A DNA stretch of 64,000 bases from Hygrocybe punicea (GCA_963556145.1 OY744465.1:3286001-3350000); one strand, 5' to 3'; shown: positions 22,430 to 34,215, numbered from the stretch's first letter. Notes: generated by a model from the letters alone, not told the origin. Translations and numbers: made by a program.

Positions 22430-23110
22430 TTTGTGAATGGCTTTCACTGCTCATAGCCACAGTTTCCCCAGGATGACTTCAAATGCTCCCAGGCACTCGA
22501 AAACCTCAAGTGTGCTTTTGACCTCCACTCCTCCCACTCAGACTATGCCTCTCCATTTCCCTATCGATCTTACATGTTGGTTATTTGCTACACCTATGAT
22601 GGTGTCTGATGGCAGTAGTAGGTGTAGGCAGATATTGTAGGCATCCCACTTAGCATTTGAAATACAATTCGTCATTGCTCTGTCGTCGACTTGTGCAGTT
22701 ATTTGAACAATACCCCTTCCTATTAACTGGATTCTTTGCATGAAGGGTCTTGTCCTTGTTTTGTGATCCTGCATTGCCATGTTCATGATGTGATGGCTTA
22801 TGGGCTCAGCATATGGTAAAATGGGCATGTTAGGGTCAGGTAGGTATACAGTGACCGGTGGTGGCATAACTTCTGTACCCATGCATTCGTCCAATCCTTT
22901 GGGATCTTTGCTAATCGTCATGTTATCCCTTTCTATACTACTCATGGTGGCTTCTTTTGTGGGAGTCTCATCATCTTCTTTTGGCAAGACTCTCATTTAT
23001 TTCCTGAGCTCCCTTCAAAGAAGTCGTCGGGGTGGGAATGTGACCACACGCTGGTATTCTCGAAGTGATCGTGTTGGTGGGGGTACGTCATGGATACATA
23101 TCCCTGATTG
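22430..23110 (-). pseudogene. Gypsy protease region
   Basis: The minus frame 22996-22538 contains IVQITAQVDDRAMTNCI followed by ANNQHVRSIGKWRG, the layout of the retropepsin-like segment in Agaricomycete Gypsy polyproteins (VD.GA.tn.i.. and a later G.W.G). The catalytic D-[ST]-G is represented by VDDRAMT, i.e. DDG with Gly to Arg (GGA to AGA would be one G-to-A change). The 5' side runs to the foldback insertion at 23110; the 3' side is cut by the hAT-type element at 22428. It would have matured the polyprotein. Confidence 0.7.
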
Positions 23111-23534
23111 CACTTCAGTCAACCACCTAGCCCCAACTAACTAGATGTAACACAACTCTGTAGGTGTTCCATCTAAGTGTTCATATAACCATGGTACTCC
23201 CAAGGACAATTTATTGCCCCAGGGACATTCTGACTGTAGGCAAGCGTAGGGTTATATTTTTATCCCTAGGGACAATTTCCAAAGAAGACCAAGGGCTGAA
23301 TAGTTATCCCAAGGGATGATTTTGACAAAGGATCATGGCCTGAAATATCATCCCATGGGACATATTATAATACCATCAGGGAGAATATATATTTTCCTGG
23401 GATATATTCTCAACCAGGTGTTGCCTCAGCTCAAGCTGATGTTTTTTGAAAAATGGCTATAACATTGTAAATAAAATAGGTAAAATTATGAAAATATTTG
23501 TGTGCATAGATTAAAAGGCCTAGGGACTGTAATT

Positions 23535-23878
23535 CCATCCCTTGGGATGTTTATTTCGTCACTTGGGATATTTATTTCATCCCTTGGGATATTTATTTCG
23601 TCCCTTGGGATATTTATTTCGTCCCTTGGGATATTTATTTCGTCCCTTGGGATATTTATTTCATCCCTTGGGATATTTATTTTATCCCTTGGGCTATTTA
23701 CTTTATCCCTGGGGATATTTATTCCGTCCCTTGGGATATTTATTTCATCCCTTGGGCTATTTACTTTATCTCTGGGGATATTTGTTTTATCCCTTGGGAT
23801 ATTTATTTTATCCCTTGGGATATTTATTTTATCCCTTGGGATATTTATTTTATCCCTTGGGATATTTATTTTACCTGA
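23535..23878 (+). repeat. 21-bp minisatellite, 17 units (left arm)
   Basis: Unit TATTTATTTCGTCCCTTGGGA with variants. Because 21 is a multiple of three it is open in several frames, giving LGIFISS on plus and IPRDEIN on minus. This looks like a by-product, not a gene. Confidence 0.9.
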
Positions 23879-24200
23879 GAAAAGCCCATGGGACATATAG
23901 AATATCTCATGGGATACTTATCTTGTCTAGAAAACAGCCCATGGGACATGTAGAATATCCCATGGGATACTTATCTTGTCTTAGAAAACAGCCCATGGGA
24001 CATAGAACATCCCTTGGGATACTTTCACTATTACAGAAACAGCCCATGGGACATGAAAAATATTGCTTGGGATATTTACGTTAACCAAGAAAAAGCCCAT
24101 GGAACACATAAAATATCCCTTGGGATATTTACTTTACCCACAAAAAAGCCCATGGGACATATAAAATATCCCTTGGAATATTTACTTTACTCAAAAAAGC
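23879..24200 (+). repeat. ~65-bp degenerate repeat with GCCCATGGGACATA core (left arm)
   Basis: About five units of AGCCCATGGGACAT..AATATCCCTTGGGATA. The right arm counterpart (27815-28240) has about one and a half units more. Confidence 0.8.
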
Positions 24201-24574
24201 TCCAATCTACAGCCTGAGGCTGGTGGGACTGCCTGCTTGCTCAGCATCTGCCAAGTCACACAATAATAATCATAGCAATATAATTTTAATTTACCAACCA
24301 CTCAAAATAGATATAGCAAATTAAATAATTATTTTACCTAAATACATGGTATTCTAATTTATCAGGGGAGAGACAGGGAGGTGGAGGAGAGGAGAGGAGA
24401 GGGGGGAATGGCAGGGGGAATGGGGGTGAGCAGGGGGAGAAGGGGCAGGAGGTGGATGGGAGGTGGGGATGGTGGATGGACAGCACATAGGCAGGGGGAG
24501 AAGGGGTAGGAGACAGCCAGGGGGAGGAGGGAGGAGGGGGAGGGAAAGGAGGGAAAGGACCAACAATACATACC

Positions 24575-25390
24575 GGTGTTCCCCTGGTGTCCACGCCCCT
24601 CCGCGTCCTCGCCCTTGTCCTCGTCCTCGTCCTCGTCGTCCCCGTCGTCCTTGTCGCCCCGGTCCCCGTCGTCCTCGTCGTCCTGGTCCCCATCGTCCTC
24701 ATCGTCCCAGTCCCCATCGTCCTCGTCGTCCCGGTCCTTGTCCCCGTACCCATCCGCCTTGTCCTCGTCCTTGTCGTCCCCGTCCCCGTCGTCCTTGTCC
24801 TTGTCCTCATAGTCCCCGTCCCCGTCCCCGTCCTTGTCCTCATCGTTACCGCGTGGCCCTGTTCCTGTTCGCGTTGTCGTTGCCGTCCTCGTCCCCGTTT
24901 CCGTCCTCGTCGTCCCTGTTGCCGTCATCCTTGTTGTCCCGGGCTCTGTGGTCCTCATCGTCCCATTCCCCCGTCCCGGTCGTCCTCGTTTCCGTCGTCC
25001 GTTGCCCCCGTCCCCGTTCCCGTGTTCGCTGTCCTCGTCGTCATCCTCGTCCTCGTCCCTGTTTCCGTCCTCGTCGTCCCTGCTGCCATCGTCCCATTCC
25101 CCGTCCCGGTCGTTCTCGTTTCCGTCGTCCGTGGTTCCCGTCCGCCCGCTGTCCTCGTCTTCGTTTCCTCGTCCGTGTCGTGGTTCCTGTTCCCGTTGCC
25201 GTCGTCTTCCCCTTTCGCGCCGTGGTCGCGTTCGTTCGTTTACCCTGTCGTCCTCATTCCCGTCGTCCTCGTTCTTGCTGTCGTAGTGGGCCTGGGTTGT
25301 CCCCGTTCTCGGCTGCGTACCATCTCCTTGTCGCCCGCATGCGCGTCTGCTTGTTGCTGTTGCCGCGTTCGCGTTCGTTTGGCACGAGGG
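24575..25390. repeat. Triplet/hexanucleotide low-complexity tract (left arm)
   Basis: Dense GTCCTCGTC/CCCGTC repeats; the complement in the right arm (26625-27440) reads GAC/GAG/AAC. Very long frames in all directions are compositional. On the right-arm plus strand the D/E-rich frame ends at a GGTATGTA donor-like site (27431). Confidence 0.8.
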
Positions 25391-25933
25391 TGAGGGAAAA
25401 AAACCTACAAGTGTGTTTAAGTAGTCAGTAGAATGAAGAAAAAAGATAAAGAATAATTACCTGGGGTGCTCTGGCATCCGCACCCGTTGTCGCGTCGTTG
25501 TTGAAAACGAAGTCTTGTTGAACTCGCGCGCGAGAATTTCAACCGGGATTTGCCGATATTCCAAACGGGGTCAAGTTGCCATATAGGGAAGGGTGGCTGG
25601 ATTTTCTTATTATTATTACATGTACTACAGCACCTAAATGGCCAGGGCAAGACCCTGAAGAGATTTAAGTATGCTATACCTACCCCACAGGGAGTTTTTG
25701 TATTTTATTTCATTTTATATGGGGAGATATTCACAATGCATTCTATGCCTCTGCCAAAAATGGACCCTTAAACACCTAACTTTGCGACTACAGGTCTGAA
25801 AAATCTAAAATTAATTCTAGGGGTACTAGGGAAGGTGTACATTGTGTTCCAGACAAGTGCCTGGTGGTTGGTGGTGTAGGAATGTGTTGTAGCCAAAATA
25901 TTATGAACTTGTCACTCACATTCGATTCATGAT

Positions 25934-26033
25934 NNNNNNNNNNNNNNNNNNNNNNNNNNNNNNNNNNNNNNNNNNNNNNNNNNNNNNNNNNNNNNNNNNN
26001 NNNNNNNNNNNNNNNNNNNNNNNNNNNNNNNNN
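25934..26033. other. Assembly gap (100 N) in the foldback loop
   Basis: The 26 bases before the gap (CTTGTCACTCACATTCGATT followed by CATGAT) are repeated exactly after it, as expected when two contigs that overlap at their ends were joined with a fixed-size gap. The true loop is then about 80 bp. Confidence 0.85.
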
Positions 26034-28242
26034 CTTGTCACTCACATTCGATTCATGATTATACGGACTTTTGATTGTCTAGCCACAATGCAAAGATCCA
26101 AATCCATTTTGGCTACAACACATTCCCTACACCACCAACCACCAGGCACTTGTCTGGAACACAATGTACACCTTCCCTAGTACCCCTAGAATTAATTTTA
26201 GATTTTTCAGACCTGTAGTCGCAAAGTTAGGTGTTTAAGGGTCCATTTTTGGCAGAGGCATAGAATGCATTGTGAATATCTCCCCATATAAAATGAAATA
26301 AAATACAAAAACTCCCTGTGGGGTAGGTATAGCATACTTAAATCTCTTCAGGGTCTTGCCCTGGCCATTTAGGTGCTGTAGTACATGTAATAATAATAAG
26401 AAAATCCAGCCACCCTTCCCTATATGGCAACTTGACCCCGTTTGGAATATCGGCAAATCCCGGTTGAAATTCTCGCGCGCGAGTTCAACAAGACTTCGTT
26501 TTCAACAACGACGCGACAACGGGTGCGGATGCCAGAGCACCCCAGGTAATTATTCTTTATCTTTTTTCTTCATTCTACTGACTACTTAAACACACTTGTA
26601 GGTTTTTTTCCCTCACCCTCGTGCCAAACGAACGCGAACGCGGCAACAGCAACAAGCAGACGCGCATGCGGGCGACAAGGAGATGGTACGCAGCCGAGAA
26701 CGGGGACAACCCAGGCCCACTACGACAGCAAGAACGAGGACGACGGGAATGAGGACGACAGGGTAAACGAACGAACGCGACCACGGCGCGAAAGGGGAAG
26801 ACGACGGCAACGGGAACAGGAACCACGACACGGACGAGGAAACGAAGACGAGGACAGCGGGCGGACGGGAACCACGGACGACGGAAACGAGAACGACCGG
26901 GACGGGGAATGGGACGATGGCAGCAGGGACGACGAGGACGGAAACAGGGACGAGGACGAGGATGACGACGAGGACAGCGAACACGGGAACGGGGACGGGG
27001 GCAACGGACGACGGAAACGAGGACGACCGGGACGGGGGAATGGGACGATGAGGACCACAGAGCCCGGGACAACAAGGATGACGGCAACAGGGACGACGAG
27101 GACGGAAACGGGGACGAGGACGGCAACGACAACGCGAACAGGAACAGGGCCACGCGGTAACGATGAGGACAAGGACGGGGACGGGGACGGGGACTATGAG
27201 GACAAGGACAAGGACGACGGGGACGGGGACGACAAGGACGAGGACAAGGCGGATGGGTACGGGGACAAGGACCGGGACGACGAGGACGATGGGGACTGGG
27301 ACGATGAGGACGACGGGGACCAGGACGACGAGGACGACGGGGACCGGGGCGACAAGGACGACGGGGACGACGAGGACGAGGACGAGGACAAGGGCGAGGA
27401 CGCGGAGGGGCGTGGACACCAGGGGAACACCGGTATGTATTGTTGGTCCTTTCCCTCCTTTCCCTCCCCCTCCTCCCTCCTCCCCCTGGCTGTCTCCTAC
27501 CCCTTCTCCCCCTGCCTATGTGCTGTCCATCCACCATCCCCACCTCCCATCCACCTCCTGCCCCTTCTCCCCCTGCTCACCCCCATTCCCCCTGCCATTC
27601 CCCCCTCTCCTCTCCTCTCCTCCACCTCCCTGTCTCTCCCCTGATAAATTAGAATACCATGTATTTAGGTAAAATAATTATTTAATTTGCTATATCTATT
27701 TTGAGTGGTTGGTAAATTAAAATTATATTGCTATGATTATTATTGTGTGACTTGGCAGATGCTGAGCAAGCAGGCAGTCCCACCAGCCTCAGGCTGTAGA
27801 TTGGAGCTTTTTTGAGTAAAGTAAATATTCCAAGGGATATTTTATATGTCCCATGGGCTTTTTTGTGGGTAAAGTAAATATTCCAAGGGATATTTTATAT
27901 GTCCCATGGGCTGTTTCTGCGATAACAAAGGTATCCCAAGGGATATTTTATATGTCCCATGGGCTTTTTTGTGGGTAAAGTAAATATCCCAAGGGATATT
28001 TTATGTGTTCCATGGGCTTTTTCTTGGTTAACGTAAATATCCCAAGCAATATTTTTCATGTCCCATGGGCTGTTTCTGTAATAGTGAAAGTATCCCAAGG
28101 GATGTTCTATGTCCCATGGGCTGTTTTCTAAGACAAGATAAGTATCCCATGGGATATTCTACATGTCCCATGGGCTGTTTTCTAGACAAGATAAGTATCC
28201 CATGAGATATTCTATATGTCCCATGGGCTTTTCTCAGGTAAA

Positions 28243-28560
28243 ATAAATATCCCAAGGGATAAAATAAATATCCCAAGGGATAAAATAAATATCCCAAGGG
28301 ATAAAACAAATATCCCCAGAGATAAAGTAAATAGCCCAAGGGATGAAATAAATATCCCAAGGGACGGAATAAATATCCCCAGGGATAAAGTAAATAACCC
28401 AAGGGATAAAATAAATATCCCAAGGGATGAAATAAATATCCCAAGGGACGAAATAAATATCCCAAGGGACGAAATAAATATCCCAAGGGACGAAATAAAT
28501 ATCTCAAGGGATGAAATAAATATCCCAAGTGACGAAATAAACATCCCAAGGGATGGAACT
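28243..28560 (-). repeat. 21-bp minisatellite, 16 units (right arm)
   Basis: Reverse complement of the array at 23535-23878 with one unit fewer and a few substitutions. Confidence 0.9.
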
Positions 28561-28980
28561 ACAGTCCCTAGGCCTTTTAATCTATGCACACAAATATTTT
28601 CATAATTTTACCTATTTTATTTACAATGTTATAGCCATTTTTCAAAAAACATCAGCTTGAGCTGAGGCAACACCTGGTTGAGAATATATCCCAGGAAAAT
28701 ATATATTCTCCCTGATGGTATTATAATATGTCCCATGGGATGATATTTCAGGCCATGATCCTTTGTCAAAATCATCCCTTGGGATAACTATTCAGCCCTT
28801 GGTCTTCTTTGGAAATTGTCCCTAGGGATAAAAATATAACCCTACGCTTGCCTACAGTCAGAATGTCCCTGGGGCAATAAATTGTCCTTGGGAGTACCAT
28901 GGTTATATGAACACTTAGATGGAACACCTACAGAGTTGTGTTACATCTAGTTAGTTGGGGCTAGGTGGTTGACTGAAGTG

Positions 28981-30205
28981 CCTGATTGTATGCATTGAGT
29001 TGTCACACTGGCGTGATTGGTGGGTTTGTGACCATTGAGATTCTCTGTTGTAGACCTCTCGTTCCCAGAATTGCCGCTGCATCTGCTTGCCAATTGCCTT
29101 CCATTGTTGGGATTGGAGCATTGGTACATTCTTTAGCTATGTGGGGTCTCTCTCTGATTCCTGGTGCTATTCCGCATTTGTAGCATTCTCTTGAACCTAT
29201 GGGTGCCGTCCCAGGTGTGAGTGGGTAAGGGCAAGTGTGGTTCACCCATCGATCCATGTGCCTTTCATGCCATTTCTTCACTTGCCGGGTGTAGGCTCGT
29301 CTACCAGCTTCCGTTGGGGGGGGGTTGTTGCTGAGGTACATTTTGGCGTAGGTTATCTGCTCGTTCCTGTCAAAGCCTGTGTGGCATGTCGGGGTACTGG
29401 GTGTGTCTTGGTTGGTGTACAGGCGCATCTGGTAAAAGAGATTACTGAGCATCATTGGGCTAGCGGTGGTGAAGAGATCTGGCAATGCTTGTCATTGGTA
29501 GGTTGGTGGGATATGTAACTGGTTGTGGTTTGGCATTGGGGTTTGTGGACTCAGAGTGTTGCGCCAATTGACTCATGGGGTGCTTGGTGAATGTAAGCTG
29601 GTTTTTGTGAATCTCTCCATTGTGGGGCTGAGTGACTCTAGCTTTCTCATAGCTTCACGGGTTCTCTGTCACTCGTCTTCTGTTTCCAGTGCAAACTGGA
29701 TCTCTTGGTGCGATATGGTGACAATAGCATCTACAAAGTCTTGCCAATTGTTAAAGCTCCATAGGAGTTTCTTGCAGAGGATTCATGGGAGGTTGTCAAC
29801 AGTTTGTTGGATCATGATACCAGTCAGGGCTGGGACTGCATTGGCCAGTTTCTTGATTGTGAGAGCCCATTTGACCTGTCCATACACTTTCCTCCCAATC
29901 TCCTTCTCGTCTAGCCTGCATTCCATCACTCTTGTCATCAAGGTCCCTCTCAAGTCCTTGATTCTCGGGGGCTTGGGCCATTTCTTGTTGAAGGCCACTT
30001 TGAATGTGGTGAATGTCGCTGTTGCCGCAGCATCCAGGTCATCAAACCAGTCTTCTGAAAGGCCATCTGCCTCCATCCTTAGCACTACCTTCTCTGCATC
30101 TGTCATGGTTTTCGTGAATTCACCCTGTACTTCTTTTATCCATTGCGGAGGATTTTCTTTCATTGTGTCACCATTTAGGCTGAAGGCACATTGTTCTTTC
30201 ATCAT
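28981..30205 (-). pseudogene. Gypsy gag (capsid and zinc knuckle)
   Basis: The minus frame from 30205 contains DWFDDLDAAATATF and FKVAFNKKWPKPPRI, the conserved capsid segment of Agaricomycete Gypsy gag, then VDNLP and a TGA at about 29790. The frame continues (WSFNNWQDFVDAIV, ALETEDE, TGA, QRTREAM). After further shifts it reaches ERHMDRWVNHTCPYPL and an unusual zinc knuckle CYKCGI..HIAKEC (C-x2-C-x10-H-x4-C) at about 29205-29145. It is cut at 28988 by the foldback. Two of the stops fit CGA changed to TGA. It would package element RNA. Confidence 0.85.
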
Positions 30206-30449
30206 CGTTCATTCAGTTTGTGTGGAGGACCATTGTTGCTGGATGTTGCAGATGAAGGATTTGTCATCTCCGGAATCCTTGTTATGTTCCGTCTATGGTT
30301 CCGGAGGTCTCATTCTCAAACCTGTTGAGCTTTACACTTGGCTTCTGTGCTTCTGATTGATTCAACCCAGTGAAGGGTGTCACCAGTAGGTTTCGGAATC
30401 TTAAGAGTCGTTGTGCGTTGAATACCACTCTAATCACCACATTGGAGAG

Positions 30450-30492
30450 GGAATCTCAAGACCTCGAGAAGACATGCAAAGCTGATAATCAT
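30450..30492 (+). repeat. Short LTR scrap of the TRIM family
   Basis: ATCACCACATTGGAGAGG and the following CTCGAGAAGACA match the region around the 3' LTR start at 45964 (ATCACCACGTTGGAGAGG). Only ~40 bp remain. Confidence 0.45.
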
Positions 30493-31451
30493 AGAACAAC
30501 AACAACAACCATATCACATGGTGATCTACTATGATAGGAAATCCCGGGAACTCCCCGAATGCTCATGGCATCTGCCACAACAGGATGGGAGCAGGACGAG
30601 ACATGATGAGAGTGGATGCGGATGGGATGAGAATGAGAGGCAACAGGGAGAGAGTTGTGACATGATGAGAATGGCTCGTCTAGCAACTCTTTTGCACTTG
30701 TCTCGTCGAGATTTGAGACTTGAGGGGGACAGCAAGCCTCTCTTGTGCTCATCTTGTCAGTGTCTCATTTGTTCTCGTTCTCATCTCATCTTGTGTTGAG
30801 AACAGGTGTCTGAGGAGTAACCTGGGTCCAGGCAGCAAAGTCAGTGGTGAGGGAGGCTGACCAGGCAACACCACACCTACCATCTCAGCCATTTCTCATC
30901 CCTCAAAGTCTTCAACATCATGTGTCGGTAGTGGGTCATCATCATTGGTCATTGGTCATCATTGTTTGTTCATGTGAGTGACTCGGGTCACATTGTGACT
31001 GGATGTCATGGTAGTCGCTCGTCGAGTGACGACACTCACTGAGCAAGTGTACATAGTCCTAGCATAGAGAAATACATTAGTAGAAGTGTGAAAACAGGTA
31101 TATTACACTTACAAGTACTCGGGAGTGACCTGCGAAGACCCATGCCCATGGGTATGGGTTTTTCTTGGGTCCAAAAAAGGTAACCCGTATCCATACTCGG
31201 TAGTACTTGTACATGCAACCCATGTGGGTTACCTGTACCTGTGCTATTGCCTATGCTTGAGTGGGCCAATGTTGCATATGGTATGAACAAAGTCTTATTT
31301 CTGTCATTGGATTTTTATTTGTATGATTGTTATGAACATTGTCACTTGTTGCTTGAAATATATAATTAGCATGTAAGATAATGTATGTATAGCAATATCA
31401 CATCGACTTTTATGTTTCAAGTGAAAATATCACTATATCACCTCAGAGTTA
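30493..31451. other. Unassigned spacer with remnants
   Basis: 30500-30810 is rich in GATGAGA/TCTCATC motifs with some self-complementarity. 31130-31250 has ACCCATG/GGGTTACC motifs like the MITE at 20863. 31254-31449 is a relative of the AT-rich repeat at 7240-7410. No gene seen. Confidence 0.5.
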
Positions 31452-32946
31452 CAGCTGATTACACAATACTTGTCGCTAACTCAAGGTCCGCCTATCTAGC
31501 GCACCTCACAATGCACAAGCTATAACTCGGTGAGTTCTCAACCAAATCATTCGAAATTTGTTTTATAGTACTCAGCCAGATGGGGCCTAGGTCCCCGTCT
31601 AATAAAATTCGCAAAAAAACCGCTCAAAAACTATTCGTCATTCCGGGCGCTGGACGACCATCGGTAAGCCGTAGCTCGGGATCCACTCACACAATGCTAA
31701 TTTCGAAGCTTTCTATAGTTTATACGTGCATTAGCTGAGGGCAGGAACGCATCCGATCATCCCAAAACGCTTTCAAATCACATCAAAATTTCGTTACCCT
31801 GATTGGCGTGTGGGCGCTGTCACTCGTGATCAAGGCGCCCAATGCCCATACAGACATCTTCCCTGGCGCATACGCGACCTAGTGGATGGCGCGGGGCATG
31901 GAGAAGGCGGGTGGGCGGTCTCGTTTCACTACATCGGCATCATGTGTACCGTCACCTTTTTTTAGTCTTTTGCCTTCGTGAATTTGGCTCAAATCTTTTG
32001 CATATTCATACTACACGCATACCCTGTACTTTCTGAACCAATGGCATGCTGTTTCACTGTCCCAGTAGTAGTAGAGTAACTCCAAATTGAAAAATTGAAA
32101 AAACAATGGGAAAGTCCGGCATTGCAAAATAAAAAGTATATGAACGTGAGCATACGAAGATATAAATGCAAGTCCAACGCATCAACTACTACCCCACCCA
32201 CTTCCGTTCCATCTTTCTCCCCATCGGTTCATCTGGCGCGTCACAATTCGTTCACGCGCGGTTCGCGCTTGTTGCGCTATCGGGAACTTGGGCGTTTCGC
32301 CCCGAAATACGTTGCACGGAACGCTTAGCACAAGATGAGCGCAGGATGAAAGGAAAAGAGCTTTACGCTTACAGATAAAAGAGCCCGGACCCAACCCCAC
32401 AGTCGCTTGCACCCGTTGCAGATATGGCAGATAAAACAATGTTCCTTTTGAACATTGATGACGACAATTCTGTAGCGCAAGTCATTGATTTGGTCCCCTC
32501 CGACGTTAGATATATTTCCTCCAACTATCGAGAGTTGTTCAAGCATGTTGGGGTAGGACATTGAGTGAGTTGTATAATAGCGCGGGAAAAAGTCACCAAA
32601 TAAAATAAAGACGCGACTGACTGGAAGACTACCATCCCCAAACTGATTGTTGGCGAGGATAAGGTCCTCCTGGCCAGGATGAAGGTCCTCTTGGCCAGGA
32701 TAAAGGTCCTCCTCATCCAGACTTTTTACCACCGCTGTATCATTGGTGTCCAAAAATTCTAATTTGAAGGCAACTAGCTTTCGAGCTGGATTTTCAACTG
32801 TCAGGCGGAAGATGGGGTGGTTGTTGGCTGGGCTCTGGATGTTGCAGTCACACAAAGCAATGCAGTCGTCCAACTGCTTTCCTGTGAAAATCAAATGCTG
32901 CTGGCCATTAATATTACACAATGACCTAGGAAAGACAAATTTAAAC
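31452..32946 (+). repeat. Left terminal inverted repeat, 1,495 bp
   Basis: Reverse complement of 38420-39914. Outer end CAGCTGATTACACAATACTTG, inner end AAATTTAAAC. Carries one copy of the TIR-borne ORF. Confidence 0.95.
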
Positions 32947-32950
32947 ACAC
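32325..32950 (-). CDS. TIR-borne ORF, left copy, unknown function
   Basis: An uninterrupted minus-strand frame of ~205 codons within the TIR. It reads FVFPRSLCNINGQQHLIFTG, HPIFRLTVENPARKLVAFKL and a short internal repeat EDLYPGQ/EDLHPGQ/EDLILAN, then PVSRVFILFGDFFPRYY and NDLRYRIVVINV. The frame also stays open across the TIR edge to 33128, but that extension overlaps transposase A and is absent from the other copy, so it is not counted. No ATG is evident at the TIR edge, so the true start may lie in an upstream exon. An ORF beginning ATGGCAGATAAAACAATG on the opposite strand (32424) is an alternative coding choice. No family recognised. Confidence 0.4.
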
Positions 32951-33035
32951 CCGATTCTTGGTCTTGATTCATTGCCGCAACATTGGTGTTATTCAAGTTG
33001 ACAATGGCACGTGACCTCCATTGAAGCTTTTCAAG

Positions 33036-34215
33036 ATGACCAAGGGATCTCTTATCACGAAAGAAATACGAGAACTGGTTGTTTACCAGACCATCCAGCT
33101 TGGATGGAACACCACTCGAGTTTCCCAAGCCCTAAACATCAACCCCCATACGGTACAGCGTATCAAGAAACTTTACAATGAGATTGGTGCTACTGTTCTG
33201 GACCCTTGTGATACTCTCGGGAGGCCAAAGATCATGTCGCAACCTCATGTTGATGTATTCCCTTTTCTCAGCCCATTTACATGTTACTCAAATTTGTTTA
33301 GATGATGCTTGGCCTCGTCGAACGCTGCCCAGACCTTTATTTGGACGAGATTGCTGATGAATTATACAATCAACATGGGCTTGTTGTTTCTATTCCAACT
33401 CTTTATCGGGCGATCAAGGAGGCAGGCTTGACTCATAAGAAGGTAAATCTCACCTAGCTAATCTCTCAGTTCTGCTGTTTATTACCTACGTTCTCCAAAG
33501 CTTTCAAAGATTGCAGTCAAGTGTTGTGCAATCAAATGCGCCAAATACATTCTCGACATTGCTGATGAACCGAGGGAATATCTCATATTCGTTGATGAGT
33601 GCGCTATCAACCAATTGAATACATACCGTGAAAATGGCTGGGCAATAAAAGGGCAACGGGCCCGCAAGCGGTCCCGCTTCGTCCGTGGAACTAGGTTTGT
33701 TGCAAGTTAAAAAACCTTCAATTTTCTGATGTTTTCAGCACAGGTTTTCGGTATTGCCTGCCCTGACAATTGACGGTGTCATCTACAGTAGCATTGAACT
33801 TGGTGCATTCAATGGCGATACATTCCTTGAATTCATAGATGACATTCTCGAGGAAATGAATCCATATCCTGCTCCGCGCAGCGTTCTTGTAATGGACAAC
33901 TGCTCAATCCACCATGTTGACGGTGTTTCGGCGATTTGCGAAGAAAAGTATGTAGCTGCACCCTTTACCTTCCTAGCTACTAATTGTGTTGCAAGGGGCA
34001 TCTGAGTTGTTTACTTACCTCTGTACTCCCCCGACTTCAATCCCATTGAAGAAATGTTTTCTTGGCTCAAAGCGTACATCCGACACCACGGTGTGGAGTA
34101 TCGTTCGTTTTTGGAAACCACAGATTTATTACATACTCGCTCATTTTTGTATAACGCATTGGATCTTGTAGACAAGTCAAGTATTGAGGGCTGGTTCTCT
34201 CATGCAGGTTATTAG
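33036..34215 (+). pseudogene. Transposase A, IS630/Tc1-type (DDE_3), five exons, one nonsense codon
   Basis: Exons 33036-33248, 33302-33442, 33501-33694, 33744-33947 and 33996-34215 join in frame to 323 residues, the usual family length. Introns are 48-58 nt with GT..AG ends. The N-terminus is a helix-turn-helix (MTKGSLITKEIRELVVYQTI, then NINPHTVQRIKKLY, GRPKIM). The catalytic core has EYLIFVDECAIN (first Asp), SVLVMDNCSIHH (second Asp) and LYSPDFNPIEEMFSWLK (Glu), spaced D-34-E as in Tc1/mariner. One in-frame TGA at 34003-34005, just before VVYLPLYSPD, fits a CGA change and would truncate the protein before the catalytic Glu. ATG at 33021 is a possible earlier start. It would cut and paste the element through the TIR ends. 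Confidence 0.88.

Larger units (their letters stand above)
23111..28980. mobile_element. Giant foldback transposon, ~2.8-kb inverted arms, 8-bp TSD
   Basis: The left arm (23111-25899) and right arm (26106-28980) are reverse complements, starting CACTTCAGTCAACCACC and ending with its complement. Both flanks carry CCTGATTG (23103-23110 and 28981-28988). The arms contain 21-bp and ~65-bp tandem repeats, a pyrimidine-rich tract, a GAC/GAG/AAC triplet tract and two intron-like stretches. No transposase or other known domain is present. The arms differ by one 21-bp unit (17 versus 16) and by ~107 bp in the longer repeat. The 8-bp TSD fits a hAT-type (or similar) integrase acting in trans. It sits in the gag region of the minus-strand Gypsy. 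Confidence 0.9.
17680..30205 (-). mobile_element. Gypsy retrotransposon, rearranged and split by nested insertions
   Basis: Read on the minus strand from 30205, the order is gag capsid, zinc knuckle, [foldback 23111-28980], protease, [hAT-type 21312-22428], [MITE 20863-21179], RT, RT-RNase H linker, [RNase H inverted], integrase zinc finger and core. The order is that of Ty3/Gypsy. Without the insertions the coding region is about 5.2 kb. LTR-like scraps (18484-18570, 30450-30492) belong to the TRIM family at 44135 and are not clearly its own LTRs. Confidence 0.8.

Noticed and set aside
23486..23900. Repeat protein (LGIFISS)n or (IPRDEIN)n
   Set aside because: A 21-bp minisatellite is trivially open; units vary without regard to codon position, and neither strand has promoter or splice support.
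24463..25431. Very long open frames (up to 322 codons) in the foldback arms, rich in R/P or V/P
   Set aside because: They come from GTCCTC/CCCGTC repeats that stay open in several frames on both strands, and the mirror copies recur in the other arm. No domain pattern.
23111..28980. The inverted arms as a pure assembly artefact
   Set aside because: The 8-bp duplication at both outer ends, differing repeat counts between arms and different outer flanks (gag on one side, the protease region on the other) argue for a real insertion. Only the central gap looks artificial.
29523..30356. 277-codon plus-strand frame
   Set aside because: Shadow of the minus-strand Gypsy gag, which has the recognisable capsid and zinc-knuckle motifs.
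32947..33128. Extension of the left TIR-borne ORF beyond the TIR (to 33128)
   Set aside because: It overlaps the first exon of transposase A on the other strand and has no counterpart at the right arm.
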